Shown piece by piece: positions 29,674-39,777 of a DNA stretch of 64,000 nt. Source of the stretch: Domibacillus aminovorans (lineage in GTDB: Bacteria; Bacillota; Bacilli; Bacillales; Domibacillaceae); contig NZ_LQWY01000034.1 of the NCBI RefSeq assembly GCF_001643235.1, positions 1 to 64,000 of the forward strand, written 5' to 3'. Numbering within the stretch: the first letter of the stretch is position 1; the number at the start of each line of letters is the position of its first letter. Below the pieces are notes generated by a model. The model made no database searches. It worked only from the letters and a program-made list of their open reading frames with translations, and was not told the origin of the DNA. The position numbers and the translations under genes are program-made.

Positions 29674-32600
29674 ATGACGAGCAATTTTTCGTTTTTCCGA
29701 GGAAAATGGGATGTTCTTGCTAATTTAGCGGAGTCCGCGGAAAGAAATGTATATGTGGATCCACATACAACGTTAATGAAGCTGCGCTTATTTGCGGAAA
29801 CGATGGCGAAATACATATTGGCATCTGAAAATATTCGTGAAGCCTATAATACGACGCAGGTGGATCGGATTAATACGTTGCGGCGCGAAGGGGTTTTGGA
29901 GCCTGAATTCATTGATCTGTTTGAGACACTGCGACGCAAAGGGAATCAAGCGGTTCATGAAGCGGAATATGGACAGGTGGAGGAAGCGAAAGCGATGCTG
30001 CAAATCGCTTTTCGTCTGTCTGCATGGTTTATGGAAGTGTACGGTGATTGGCATTTTCAAGCGCCTGAGTACGTTGAATACACGGATCAAGAGATAGATA
30101 AAATGGACACTCTTCAGCAAGAGTATGATGCTAAATTGCAACAACTTGAAAAAGAGTTGGAAGTCATTCGTCAAAAAGCAGAACAAGAGCAAAGCGATAC
30201 GAAACAAGAGCGTAAACAGAAATCGAAAAAATTAGCACGTCGTCAGCAATTAACGGAAGCAGAGACACGTACGATTATCGATGAAAAATTACGATTAGCA
30301 GGGTGGGAAGCAGACACGAACGTGTTAAATCATTACACAAAAGGAACATTGCCGGAGAAAAATCGCAACATGGCGATTGCGGAATGGAAAGTAGGAAGCG
30401 GCAGAGTGGATTATGCTTTGTTTATTGGCTTGCGGCTTGTTGGGTTAGTAGAAGCAAAAGCCAAGCATAAAAATGTTCCATCTGTACTGGAAAGCCAAAC
30501 GAAAACATATGCCAAAAATGTCACGCCAATTGAAAAGGAGCAGATTGTACCAACAACGAGTAACTATAAAGCGCCCTTTCTATATGCGACAAATGGCAGA
30601 CCCTTTTTAAGACAGCTGCAAGAAGAATCCGGGATATGGTTTTGGGATTCTCGGAAGCAAATGGAGCATGCTCGACCGCTCGAAGGTTGGCACTCTCCTG
30701 AAGACCTTCAATTGCTTCTCAGTCAAGAGGACGATCGGGTGAATGAGCAGCTACAAGAAGAGGACGTGACGAAATTTGGCTTGAGACTTTATCAGCAACA
30801 TGCGGTATTAGCTGCTGAAAAGGCGTTGCAAGAAGGTAAGCGAAAAATGCTGATTGCGATGGCGACAGGGACAGGGAAAACACGAACTGCTATTGCGTTA
30901 ATGTACCGCTTGATCAAAGCGAAGAAGTGCCGTAGAATCCTATTTCTTGTTGACCGTAAAGCGCTCGGCAGACAAACCGAAAATGCTTTGAAAGATACCG
31001 AAATAGAAGGACTCCCTTTCTCGAGCATATATGATGTGAAATCAATGGAAGACATGTCGCCGGAAGTGATGACGAGAGTCCATATTGCGACGGTGCAAGG
31101 AATGGTTCATCGTCTATTTTATAGTGAAGATGACAGAATACCGAGTGTCGGACAATACGATTTTATCATTGTTGATGAAGCGCATCGTGGCTATACGAGT
31201 GACCGTGAAATGTCGGATGATGAATTACAATTTCGGGATCAGAACGATTACATTAGTCAGTACCGGCGAGTAATTGATTATTTTGATGCAGCTTGCTTAG
31301 GACTAACAGCGACACCCGCTCTTCATACGACCGACATATTCGGAATGCCAATCTTCAAATATTCGTACGGTGAAGGGGTACTGGATGGTTTCTTAGTCGA
31401 TCACGAGCCGCCCTATTTATTTAAAACAGAGCTTTCTACTCTTGGGATTACCTTTGAAAAAGACGAGGAAGTCGAAGTATATGACGTAGATCAAGGTGAA
31501 ATTCAACTTGAAAAAGTGGAAGATGCCATTCATTTTGAAGTGGAGCAGTTTAACAAACGAGTCATTACCGAACCGTTTAACCGAGCGATTTTGAATAAAC
31601 TGGTTGAATACATTGATCCAATGGGAAAAGAAAAAACACTCATCTTTGCGGCAACGGATCAACATGCCGATTTAATTGTTCGTTTATTGAAAGAAGCCTT
31701 TCAAGAGCGGGGCGATGAAGTCGAAGATGATGCCATTGTTAAAATTACGGGCTATATTTATAAGCCGCTCGAATCAATCAAGCGGTTCAAAAATGAGCGG
31801 CTGCCGAATGTCGTTGTCACGGTGGACTTGCTCACAACCGGAATCGACGTGCCAGCTATTACAAACCTTGTTTTCTTACGACGGGTGCAGTCCCGTATTT
31901 TATATGATCAAATGCTCGGTCGTGCAACTCGTCTTTGTCCCGAGATCGGCAAGACACATTTTACTATTTATGATGCAGTCGGCATTTACGACAAGTTGCA
32001 AAGCTATACAGAAATGAAGCCGGTTGTGAAGCAGCAAAATCAAAGCATTGGTGAATTGTATGAGCGGCTGACCGATGCGGGGACCGATGAAGAAGCCAGC
32101 TTTTACAGTGAGCAATTGGCGGCGAAATTGCAGCGGCGTAAGCAACGATTGACGGAAGAAGATAAAAAGAAATTTGAAGAGCTGTCCAACGGCAAAAGCA
32201 TTGATCAGTGGGCAAAAGAAGTTCAAGCCTATTCACCACAAGAAGCAAAGCAGGATTCAGTTTTGTTTGAATATATGGAAATGTACAGAGCGAAAGGCGA
32301 GAAACGGTACATTTCCAATCGAGAAGACAAAGTGACGGACGTGATAAGAGGTTATGGAGAAGGAAATAGTCGTCCTGAAGACTATTTGGATGGGTTTGTT
32401 CAATTTGTGAAACAAAATATGAACGAAATCCCGGCGCTTCAACTCATCTGCACACGACCGAAAGATTTAACGAAACAAGACTTGAGAGAGCTGATGACCA
32501 TTTTGGAAACGAAAGGGTTTAAGCAATCCCATTTACAGACCGCCTGGAAGCAAGCGAAGAACGAAGAAATTGCGGCCGATATGATCAGTTTCATTCGCCA

Positions 32601-32880
32601 AGCCGCTCTCGGTGTAGCACTTGTGGATCACGAGACGCGTATTAAATATGCGATGCAAAAAGTATATTCATTTCATGAATGGACACCTAGACAGAAAAAA
32701 TGGCTGGAGCGAATTGAAAAGCAACTCTTGTTGTTCCCTGTACTCGCTCCTACACCAGAAGATGCTTTTACGGAAGAGCCCTTTAAAAGCAGCGGTGGAT
32801 ACAAAGTGTTGAAAAGGGAATTCGGCGACTTAATTGATCCCATTGTGTTCACGATTAATGAGAATTTATATGCCAATTAA
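29674..32880 (+). CDS. hsdR: Type I restriction enzyme R subunit HsdR
   Basis: ATP-dependent translocase/nuclease of a type I restriction system. 1068 residues: N-terminal DUF4145-like helical domain (NVYVDPHTTLMKLRLFAETM), coiled linker, nuclease core with VDYALF..GLVEAKAKH (D..ExK), SF2 helicase motifs MATGTGKTRTA and DEAHRG, then motif VI-like QMLGRATR. Start at ATG 29674 behind GGTGATAAA rather than the GTG at 29665. Followed by hsdM and hsdS on the same strand. Confidence 0.95.
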   Translation: MTSNFSFFRGKWDVLANLAESAERNVYVDPHTTLMKLRLFAETMAKYILASENIREAYNTTQVDRINTLRREGVLEPEFIDLFETLRRKGNQAVHEAEYGQVEEAKAMLQIAFRLSAWFMEVYGDWHFQAPEYVEYTDQEIDKMDTLQQEYDAKLQQLEKELEVIRQKAEQEQSDTKQERKQKSKKLARRQQLTEAETRTIIDEKLRLAGWEADTNVLNHYTKGTLPEKNRNMAIAEWKVGSGRVDYALFIGLRLVGLVEAKAKHKNVPSVLESQTKTYAKNVTPIEKEQIVPTTSNYKAPFLYATNGRPFLRQLQEESGIWFWDSRKQMEHARPLEGWHSPEDLQLLLSQEDDRVNEQLQEEDVTKFGLRLYQQHAVLAAEKALQEGKRKMLIAMATGTGKTRTAIALMYRLIKAKKCRRILFLVDRKALGRQTENALKDTEIEGLPFSSIYDVKSMEDMSPEVMTRVHIATVQGMVHRLFYSEDDRIPSVGQYDFIIVDEAHRGYTSDREMSDDELQFRDQNDYISQYRRVIDYFDAACLGLTATPALHTTDIFGMPIFKYSYGEGVLDGFLVDHEPPYLFKTELSTLGITFEKDEEVEVYDVDQGEIQLEKVEDAIHFEVEQFNKRVITEPFNRAILNKLVEYIDPMGKEKTLIFAATDQHADLIVRLLKEAFQERGDEVEDDAIVKITGYIYKPLESIKRFKNERLPNVVVTVDLLTTGIDVPAITNLVFLRRVQSRILYDQMLGRATRLCPEIGKTHFTIYDAVGIYDKLQSYTEMKPVVKQQNQSIGELYERLTDAGTDEEASFYSEQLAAKLQRRKQRLTEEDKKKFEELSNGKSIDQWAKEVQAYSPQEAKQDSVLFEYMEMYRAKGEKRYISNREDKVTDVIRGYGEGNSRPEDYLDGFVQFVKQNMNEIPALQLICTRPKDLTKQDLRELMTILETKGFKQSHLQTAWKQAKNEEIAADMISFIRQAALGVALVDHETRIKYAMQKVYSFHEWTPRQKKWLERIEKQLLLFPVLAPTPEDAFTEEPFKSSGGYKVLKREFGDLIDPIVFTINENLYAN

Positions 32881-32963
32881 TCCCAATAAGAAACGTGCCG
32901 CTATTCCGTGTAGCGGTGCTTTTTTACGATATAATGATGGAACTAGATGTTGGAGGCGTGAAA

Positions 32964-34394
32964 ATGACAAACCAAGAGATTGTACAGAAGTTATGGAATT
33001 TATGTAATGTGCTGCGTGATGACGGCATTAACTATCAGCAATATGTAACAGAACTCACGTATTTGCTGTTTTTGAAAATGATGAAAGAACAAGACACAGA
33101 AGCGGCAATTCCAGAAGGCTGCCGCTGGGATGATTTAATCGAAAAAGAAGGACTGCCATTAAAGCAGTTTTATCAAAAGCTCCTTCTTGAACTAGGCAGC
33201 AGCGACAACAAACAGCTGCGTCTTATTTACAGCGATGCGTCGACAAGTATTGAAGAGCCAAAGAACTTGGAGAAGATCATTAAGTCCATTGATGCGCTTG
33301 ACTGGTACAATGCGAAAGAAGAAGGACTCGGCGATTTGTATGAAGGATTGCTTGAGAAAAATGCGAGCGAGACAAAATCAGGAGCGGGACAATACTTTAC
33401 ACCAAGACCACTTATTGACGTTATGGTGCAATTAATTGATCCAAAACCCGGTGAGCGGTGCAATGACCCGGCAGCTGGTACATTTGGCTTTATGATTGCG
33501 GCAGATCGGTACGTCAAAGAAAAAACGGATAACTATTTTGATTTAGAAACGGTAGAAGCAGACTTTCAGAAAAAGGAAGCCTTTACTGGTATGGAACTCG
33601 TCAAAGACACGCACCGCTTAGCGTTAATGAATGCATTGCTGCACGATATGGAAGGACGCTTAGAACAAGGTGATACGTTGTCAAGTAACGGAAAATGGAT
33701 GAAAAACTTTGATGTGATCCTCACCAATCCGCCATTCGGTACGAAAAAAGGCGGCGAACGTGTGACACGTGATGACTTAACATTTGAAACATCAAATAAG
33801 CAGTTGAACTTCTTACAGGTCATTTACAATGGGCTCAAAGATGACGGACAAGCACGTGCAGCGGTTGTAATCCCTGATAATGTCTTGTTTGAAAGCGGCA
33901 TCGGTGCGCAAATTCGTCGTGACTTGATGAACAAATGTAACTTACACACCATTTTACGTTTGCCAACAGGTATTTTCTATGCACAAGGTGTTAAAACAAA
34001 TGTCTTATTCTTCACAAAAGGAACAACAGACCAAGATAACACAAAAGACGTTTGGGTATATGACCTTCGCACAAATATGTCTTCATTTGGGAAACGTAAT
34101 CAGTTAACGATGGCTCATTTTGAAAACTTCATGAAAGCCTATGTGGCAGAAGACCGTTCTCAAGTGGAAGATGAACGCTGGAACAAGTATACACGAGAAG
34201 AAATCGCGAAAAAGGATGACAGCTTAGATATCGGATTGATTGCTGATGACTCATTATCTGCTTATGAAAATCTGCCAGATCCAATTGATTCGGCAGAAGA
34301 AGCGATAATGAAACTTCAGCAGGCGATGGATTTATTAAATGAAGTTGTGGAAGAGCTTAGGGAAGTGGAAGAAGACAAGGTGGTCACGCAATGA
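32964..34394 (+). CDS. hsdM: Type I DNA methyltransferase subunit HsdM
   Basis: 476 residues. HsdM N-terminal helical domain, motif I NDPAAGTFGFM and catalytic motif NPPF in DVILTNPPFGTKK, which mark an N6-adenine methylase. Start at ATG 32964 preceded by TGGAGGCGTGAAA; the longer frame has no SD. Overlaps hsdS by four bases. Confidence 0.95.
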   Translation: MTNQEIVQKLWNLCNVLRDDGINYQQYVTELTYLLFLKMMKEQDTEAAIPEGCRWDDLIEKEGLPLKQFYQKLLLELGSSDNKQLRLIYSDASTSIEEPKNLEKIIKSIDALDWYNAKEEGLGDLYEGLLEKNASETKSGAGQYFTPRPLIDVMVQLIDPKPGERCNDPAAGTFGFMIAADRYVKEKTDNYFDLETVEADFQKKEAFTGMELVKDTHRLALMNALLHDMEGRLEQGDTLSSNGKWMKNFDVILTNPPFGTKKGGERVTRDDLTFETSNKQLNFLQVIYNGLKDDGQARAAVVIPDNVLFESGIGAQIRRDLMNKCNLHTILRLPTGIFYAQGVKTNVLFFTKGTTDQDNTKDVWVYDLRTNMSSFGKRNQLTMAHFENFMKAYVAEDRSQVEDERWNKYTREEIAKKDDSLDIGLIADDSLSAYENLPDPIDSAEEAIMKLQQAMDLLNEVVEELREVEEDKVVTQ

Positions 34395-35848
34395 GTAAGA
34401 AACAGAAGACCATCGAAGAACTGCTGGAAGAAGCTTTTGTGCCAGAGGAAGAGCAACCATATAGGGTGCCAAAGAATTGGGTGTGGACATATGTCGATAC
34501 AATAGCACAAGAAATTAAAAATGGCACTACGGTTAAACAAAATAAAGATGGTTTGGGAGTAAAGGTAACGAGAATTGAATCCGTACAAAATAACGAGATT
34601 GACTTAAATAGAATTGGATATATTGAAGAAGTTAGCTCTGTTAAAGAGAAGGATTATTATCAACCTAATGATATTGTGCTAAGTCATATTAATAGTATAG
34701 AACATGTTGGGAAAACAGCTTTAATTAAGGGGAGTGATCTTCCTTTAGTGCATGGGATGAATTTATTAAAGATAGGACTTTTCAAGGAGAAAGTAGCTCC
34801 AGAATATGCTCAATACTATATGAGGTCCTATCAATTTAGAAAAGATGTGAGAGAAAGAGTCAATCGAGCTGTCAATCAAGTGAGTTTGAATCAAAAGAAT
34901 TTAAAGACAGTCCCTATACCAGTAGCACCTTTAAATGAGCAAAAAAGGATTGCTGGGAAAATAGAGCGCCTTTTAAATAAAATGGAAGAAACAAAGCAGT
35001 TGATTGAGGAAGCGAAAGAAACGTTTGAACTTCGTCGAGCGGCTATTTTGGATAAGGCGTTTCGCGGGGAGCTAACAAATTCATGGAGATTAGAAAATCA
35101 AAATATTGAAGAGAATAAATCTATTCAAGTTTCCATATCAAACGACTCGACAATGCCTTATGAGATACCAGATACATGGAGATGGAGCACTCTAAAAGAT
35201 ATTGCTGAATTTAAGAATGGTTATGCATTTAAGAGCAAGGATTTTGTAGATCAAGGCATCCAGCTCATTAGAATGGGGAATCTATATAAAAATAAATTAG
35301 CATTAGAACGAAATCCTGTCTATTTGCCTAAAGAATATGATGTGAAAATTCTCGAGAAATACACCATTAAAAATGGAGATATTTTATTGTCCTTGACGGG
35401 AACGAAATATAAAAGAGACTATGGCTATGCGGTTAAAGTGGATGGAACAGATAAACCGTTACTACTTAATCAACGTATTTTGTCGTTAAAGCCTAAACGA
35501 ATGGATGAGTATGTTTTCTACTATCTTCAATCATCTACATTTAGAAATACTTTTTTTGGTTTTGAGACAGGGGGAGTAAACCAAGGTAACGTAGGTTCTA
35601 AGGCAGTAGAATCTATATTAATACCAGTACCGCCACTAGATGAGGCAAAGGAAATTGAAAAGAAATTGGTTGCTATATTTAAAAAAGAAACAGACTCCTT
35701 GAAAATTCTACATGTTGAGGAACAACTGGAAACGCTAAAACAGACTATTCTTTCAAAAGCTTTCCGGGGTGAACTTGGTACCAACGATCCGAGTGAAGAA
35801 AGTGCGATTGAGTTGTTGAAAGAAGTGCTGCAAGACAAAGTGAAATAA
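34391..35848 (+). CDS. hsdS: Type I specificity subunit HsdS
   Basis: 485 residues with two target-recognition domains (about 20-190 and 250-410) each starting with a P-x-x-W motif (VPKNWVW, IPDTWRW) and followed by repeated helical spacers ending ILDKAFRGELT and ILSKAFRGELG. The target domains are clearly more AT-rich than hsdR/hsdM, as is usual for these variable, shuffled parts. The DNA target cannot be read from sequence. Confidence 0.93.
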   Translation: MSKKQKTIEELLEEAFVPEEEQPYRVPKNWVWTYVDTIAQEIKNGTTVKQNKDGLGVKVTRIESVQNNEIDLNRIGYIEEVSSVKEKDYYQPNDIVLSHINSIEHVGKTALIKGSDLPLVHGMNLLKIGLFKEKVAPEYAQYYMRSYQFRKDVRERVNRAVNQVSLNQKNLKTVPIPVAPLNEQKRIAGKIERLLNKMEETKQLIEEAKETFELRRAAILDKAFRGELTNSWRLENQNIEENKSIQVSISNDSTMPYEIPDTWRWSTLKDIAEFKNGYAFKSKDFVDQGIQLIRMGNLYKNKLALERNPVYLPKEYDVKILEKYTIKNGDILLSLTGTKYKRDYGYAVKVDGTDKPLLLNQRILSLKPKRMDEYVFYYLQSSTFRNTFFGFETGGVNQGNVGSKAVESILIPVPPLDEAKEIEKKLVAIFKKETDSLKILHVEEQLETLKQTILSKAFRGELGTNDPSEESAIELLKEVLQDKVK

Positions 35849-35856
35849 AAGTCTCC

Positions 35857-35892
35857 AAAAAGCCTGAGAATATTTATGTCCTCGGGCTTTTT
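35857..35892 (+). terminator. Terminator of the hsd operon
   Basis: AAAAAGCCtGAG and CTCgGGCTTTTT arms. Confidence 0.85.
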
Positions 35893-36052
35893 GCTTTGAT
35901 TGATTTGTGTGATTTTAGAATACAGTGGAAATGAGTTTTATTCAGAAGTGAAATAAAAAACGTCAACCGCGAAATCATTGGCTTCAGCACGGGACAAAAT
36001 AAAGTTAAATTGTTTCCGTTTTAATTTCAACAAGAATGGATAACGGTTCCGC

Positions 36053-36472
36053 TTACGACTGTTTCTTTTCCCATAAGGAATCAAGTTCTGGGAGGAGGAG
36101 GACACTTTCCTGTTCATTTGGATCCGTACGAGCAATCAGGGCTGTACAAGATTCAAATTCATCGGGATTATAAGGAAGATGGGGCGTACCTGCCGGAATA
36201 TACAAAAAGTCTCCCTCGTCTACGTTCATATGCTGCTCAAGTTTCTCACCATACCACATGGCTGATTTCCCTTGAAGCATATAGATGGCTGTCTCGTGGT
36301 CTTGATGAAGATGTGCTTTTGCTCGTTGGCCCGGGGGAATCGTCAATAAATGCATGCAGATCCCTTTAGAACCGACGCTTTCTTTTGAGATGGCTCCTAA
36401 GTAGTCAAACCCCTGTTTGCCATGATATGTTTTGGCCGAACGAATAAGTCGGCAAGTAGATTCTGTATTCAT
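36053..36472 (-). CDS. Cupin-domain protein
   Basis: 139 residues with one cupin barrel: metal-ligand pattern HLHQDHETAIYMLQG and GDFLYIPAGTPHLPYN. Substrate unknown; small cupins of this type are often dioxygenases, isomerases or sugar-binding. Start chosen at 36472 because TGGAGGTAC lies 7 bases upstream; the longer frame crosses a 42-bp repeat that is not coding elsewhere. Confidence 0.8.
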   Translation of the reverse strand: MNTESTCRLIRSAKTYHGKQGFDYLGAISKESVGSKGICMHLLTIPPGQRAKAHLHQDHETAIYMLQGKSAMWYGEKLEQHMNVDEGDFLYIPAGTPHLPYNPDEFESCTALIARTDPNEQESVLLLPELDSLWEKKQS

Positions 36473-36490
36473 ATTATGTACCTCCAGTTC

Positions 36491-36532
36491 CATTAGATTA
36501 GAACAACATGAGTTGTTTCTACATAATCCATA
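36491..36532. repeat. 42-bp direct repeat, copy 1
   Basis: Two mismatches to 38656-38697. It contains the palindrome AACAACATGAGTTGTT. It lies between the cupin SD and its upstream region. The pair brackets araB. Confidence 0.75.
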
Positions 36533-36575
36533 TTCGACAAGGACAGATTCATTCCTATCGCACATTTCAAATTGG

Positions 36576-36653
36576 ATGATGGTTCTTTGTGTGGGGCTCC
36601 TGCTTGGCTTTGGGCTTCTTTCTTATCTTGCTTTTTTGGAAGAAGACTACTAA
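36576..36653 (+). CDS. Possible 25-residue membrane peptide
   Basis: ATG-started short ORF encoding a single hydrophobic helix (LCVGLLLGFGLLSYLAFL) with an acidic end EEDY, 29 bases before araB. No clear SD. Might be a leader peptide, or a leftover C-terminus. Confidence 0.25.
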   Translation: MMVLCVGLLLGFGLLSYLAFLEEDY

Positions 36654-36682
36654 GTTAAAGATTAGGAAAGGGGAAAAACGAT

Positions 36683-38359
36683 TTGACTAGAAAATATACA
36701 ATTGGAGTAGATTTTGGAACGGAATCAGGAAGAGTATTATTGGTTGACGTCATGACTGGGGAGGAGATCGCCACTCACGTAACCCAATATAAACATGGAG
36801 TTTTAGACGAGGTATTGCCGAATGGAAAACCTCTTCAACAAGATTGGGCTTTACAACATCCAGGAGATTATTTAGATGTACTTTACCAATCAGTCCCTAA
36901 AGTAATAAGTATGGCGCAAATAGATAAAAGTCATGTCATTGGAATAGGAATTGACTTTACGTCGTCAACTATTCTTCCTTTAGACAAATTAGGAAATCCA
37001 TTATGTTTTGATCAAAAATGGGAAAGCAATCCGCATAGTTGGGTGAAATTATGGAAACATCATGCGGCACAAGGTGAAGCAGATGAAATTACCCAGTTGG
37101 CAAAGGAAAGGGAAGAAGAATTTTTAAGCCTCTATGGCGGGAAAATTTCTTCGGAATGGATGTTCCCTAAAATCCTCCAAATCCTAAAAGAAGCACCAGA
37201 GATTTTTGAGGAAACAGACTTATTTATGGAAGTATGTGACTGGATCACCTCTCGATTAACAGACAATCTTATTCGTAGTAGTAATACATGCGGCTACAAA
37301 GCATTTTGGAGTAAGCAAAACGGGTATCCAGAGCCCTCCTTTTTTAAAGCGCTGAATCCTCGTCTTGAAAATATTTTAGAAACAAAAATGCGCGGAGCGG
37401 TTCAATCCATTGGCGAAAAGGCAGGAGAACTGACAGAAGAAATGGCCCAGCGTTTAGGGCTTTTACCGGGAACTTCTGTGGCTGTCGGAATTATTGATGC
37501 CCATGCAGGAGTAGCTGCAGTTGGCGCTGTGCGTCCAGGGCAGTTTGTGATGGCGATGGGGACATCTACTTGTCACATGCTGATCGCGGATAAAGAGGAA
37601 AAAATTGAAGGTGTATGCGGAATTGTAGAAGATGGAATCATTCCAGGCTATTACAGTTATGAGACAGGACAAGTAGCTGTAGGGGATTCTTTTGCTTGGT
37701 ATGTAGATCATGCAGTGCCAAGTTATATCGTAAAACAAGCTGAAGAAGCAGGAAAGAGTGTGCATCAGTTATTGGAGGAAAAGGCATCCAACTATAAACC
37801 AGGACAATCTGGCCTTATTGCCTTGGACTGGTGGAATGGAAACCGTTCTGTCTTAGTAGATGCCAATTTATCCGGGACCATTGTGGGGCTTACATTAGCG
37901 ACGAAACCGGAAGAAATCTATCGAGCCTTATTAGAATCGGCAGCATTTGGTACGAGAAAAATTATTGAAAATTATACGGAGGCTGGGATCGAGGTTAATG
38001 AAATTTTTGCGAGTGGCGGTTTGCCGCAACGAAATAAATTGCTTATGCAGATTTATGCCGACATTACGAATCGAGAAATTAAAATACCAGACTCTAATCA
38101 AACAACTGCTCTTGGTGCAGCCATGTATGCAGCCGTTGCAGCAGGAGAGCTAAGGGGCGGCTACAATACGATTTTCGAAGCAGCTGAGAATATGGCAAAA
38201 GTGAAAGAAGAAACTTTCCTTCCTATCGTGGAAAATGTGCGAATTTATGATGAACTTTATAAATATTATTTAGAGCTTCATGATTATTTTGGCCGTGAGA
38301 AGTATGAAATCATGCACGGCTTAAAAAAGATGAGAAGTCTAGACAACGAGGCGGAGTGA
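36683..38359 (+). CDS. araB: Ribulokinase AraB
   Basis: FGGY-family sugar kinase phosphorylating L-ribulose. 558 residues. ATP/sugar motifs [18 protein letters not shown] at the start, GIDFTSST, and the C-terminal FGGY-type block [17 protein letters not shown] and [24 protein letters not shown] start behind AAAGGGGAAAA. No araA, araD or transporter adjoins, so it is isolated, between the 42-bp repeats. Confidence 0.92.
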   Translation: MTRKYTIGVDFGTESGRVLLVDVMTGEEIATHVTQYKHGVLDEVLPNGKPLQQDWALQHPGDYLDVLYQSVPKVISMAQIDKSHVIGIGIDFTSSTILPLDKLGNPLCFDQKWESNPHSWVKLWKHHAAQGEADEITQLAKEREEEFLSLYGGKISSEWMFPKILQILKEAPEIFEETDLFMEVCDWITSRLTDNLIRSSNTCGYKAFWSKQNGYPEPSFFKALNPRLENILETKMRGAVQSIGEKAGELTEEMAQRLGLLPGTSVAVGIIDAHAGVAAVGAVRPGQFVMAMGTSTCHMLIADKEEKIEGVCGIVEDGIIPGYYSYETGQVAVGDSFAWYVDHAVPSYIVKQAEEAGKSVHQLLEEKASNYKPGQSGLIALDWWNGNRSVLVDANLSGTIVGLTLATKPEEIYRALLESAAFGTRKIIENYTEAGIEVNEIFASGGLPQRNKLLMQIYADITNREIKIPDSNQTTALGAAMYAAVAAGELRGGYNTIFEAAENMAKVKEETFLPIVENVRIYDELYKYYLELHDYFGREKYEIMHGLKKMRSLDNEAE

Positions 38360-38443
38360 CAGGAAATTAGAGGTACAGATGTAGATGAAATTGCCTGTTG
38401 TGATTCAATATGACGACCACAGGGCAACTAGTTTACAGATGAT

Positions 38444-38640
38444 TTTCAAGCGGTGGGCGGGGATTTAGGTGAAATCGATGCGTTCACAGTGGCAACAGAA
38501 GACAAAGCCGTATTGGTATCGAGACGGGCGATACGTAGTCTTTCTCAATTCCGTGCCAAGACATTAGCGGATTTGAGAAAGAAAATGTCTCATTGTCAAA
38601 AAGGATCGAATCAATGGAAAAAATATCGGCAAGCAAGAAT
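38444..38640 (+). pseudogene. TnpB fragment (IS200/IS605 family)
   Basis: About 65 codons reading VGGDLGEIDAFTVATEDKA and SLSQFRAKTLADLRKKMSH..KGSNQWKKYRQA, the RuvC-I region (catalytic Asp in GGDLGEI) of TnpB. Both flanks are missing; it breaks off just before the second 42-bp repeat copy. Confidence 0.75.
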
Positions 38641-38655
38641 TCTTATCCGCAGTCC

Positions 38656-38697
38656 CAATAGATTAGAATAACATGAGTTGTTTCTACATAATCCATA
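38656..38697. repeat. 42-bp direct repeat, copy 2
   Basis: Second copy of the repeat at 36491-36532, directly after the tnpB fragment; its palindrome has one change (AATAAC). Confidence 0.75.
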
Positions 38698-38961
38698 CGG
38701 CCAATATAAATGATGAAGAAATGTTTTAAATAATAAATGAAACGACACTGCTTCTGTGGCGGGGTATTTTATTAATGAATAGGACAGCGATGAACGGCCT
38801 GATAGACAGGAACGATCGGTGTCTGGAATCAAGTACAATGTGATAAGGTGCCTGAAAAAGGAGATACCTTCAAGCTAGATTCATACTTTTGGATCGTTTT
38901 GGAAAGGGAAATTTGGTTTCTCAGCAGCTGAATGCAGCTTCTATAGCCCACGGGTAATAAA

Positions 38962-38992
38962 AGAGCATGATTCCTAAATGGAATCATGCTCT
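38962..38992. terminator. Palindromic terminator
   Basis: AGAGCATGATTCC-taaat-GGAATCATGCTCT, perfect 13-bp stem; ends the small leftward gene. The preceding 38700-38960 shows no gene I recognise. Confidence 0.75.
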
Positions 38993-39006
38993 ATCTTAAT
39001 CATAAC

Positions 39007-39141
39007 TTATTTCTTTTTCAGTTTTTTGGCTTGTGCTAAGACAGAAGAAGCAATATTTTTCGCTTTTTCCCTGTTTTTTTCATCTTTCAGCATGTCACTC
39101 GCCGTTGATACGATCTTTTTTGAATTTTCTTTAAGACCCAT
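39007..39141 (-). CDS. 44-residue basic small protein
   Basis: MGLKENSKKIVSTASDML start, all-helical and lysine-rich (ends LAQAKKLKKK). SD GAGGAAGTGAC before the ATG and a terminator after its stop make it a plausible gene. Family unknown; spore or nucleic-acid association would be guesswork. Confidence 0.6.
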   Translation of the reverse strand: MGLKENSKKIVSTASDMLKDEKNREKAKNIASSVLAQAKKLKKK

Positions 39142-39388
39142 TCATGTCACTTCCTCTTCTTTTTTATTTTAAATAAAAGGATCTATTTTCTCACCGGATC
39201 TGTTTGAAGCACATAACATTTGAAAATAGATAAGGAGACTCATGTAAACTTATCAAATCTGCTCGTAAAAGTACACTTTTACGAACGTTCGTCGATTCAC
39301 CACCACAATTACGACCATTTTTGGTGCAATATATTCTGAAGAGGGCACATTTATTTCTATCGTAAAGCTAACAAATAAATAGACAAAG

Positions 39389-39421
39389 AAAACCCGGCCC
39401 ACCCCAGCGGCCGGGTTTTTT
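39389..39421 (+). terminator. Strong terminator of uncertain owner
   Basis: AAAACCCGGCC and GGCCGGGTTTTTT arms. No intact gene ends here, so the owner was probably lost. The 39142-39388 stretch shows nothing else recognisable. Confidence 0.8.
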
Positions 39422-39441
39422 GCCGTTCCCAAAAAACGTTT

Positions 39442-39693
39442 TTAAATTTCTTAAAACCAGATACAAACACATTGCTGGATGAAGCGTCTTTGAAACAGAA
39501 AGTAGAGTCAACAGGCGTCCTTGATCCGAATAAAAAGGTCGTTACGTATTGCGGCAGTGGGATTGCGGCAACGTGGAACGCCCTCGTATTAAACAAACTT
39601 GGAAAAAAAGATGTTACGATCTATGATGGTTCCATGACAGAATGGGCCACTGATCCTTCACTTCCTTTGGAAACTGGCGAATCTACAAAATGA
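39442..39693 (+). pseudogene. C-terminal half of a thiosulfate/mercaptopyruvate sulfurtransferase
   Basis: The frame reads PDTNTLLDEASLKQKV, then the active-site loop VVTYCGSGIAATWNALVLNKLG with the catalytic Cys, and ends EWATDPSLPLETG. That is the last third of a tandem rhodanese (normally about 280 residues). N-terminal part and start site are gone; a terminator sits directly in front. Confidence 0.75.
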
Positions 39694-39777
39694 AGTACTT
39701 ACGATACAAGTAGAATCAAAACATACTTGAATAGGCATGATATGTATGTAAATTACTTATTTGAAGGAGTGTTAAAT

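Noticed and set aside
29788-30207. 139-codon minus-strand open frame
   Set aside because: Shadow of hsdR; no start signals.
35938-36135. Minus-strand frame with RYPFLLKLKRKQFNFILSRAEANDF
   Set aside because: It looks somewhat protein-like but overlaps the cupin gene end, has no SD and no family I can name. Left out as unproven.
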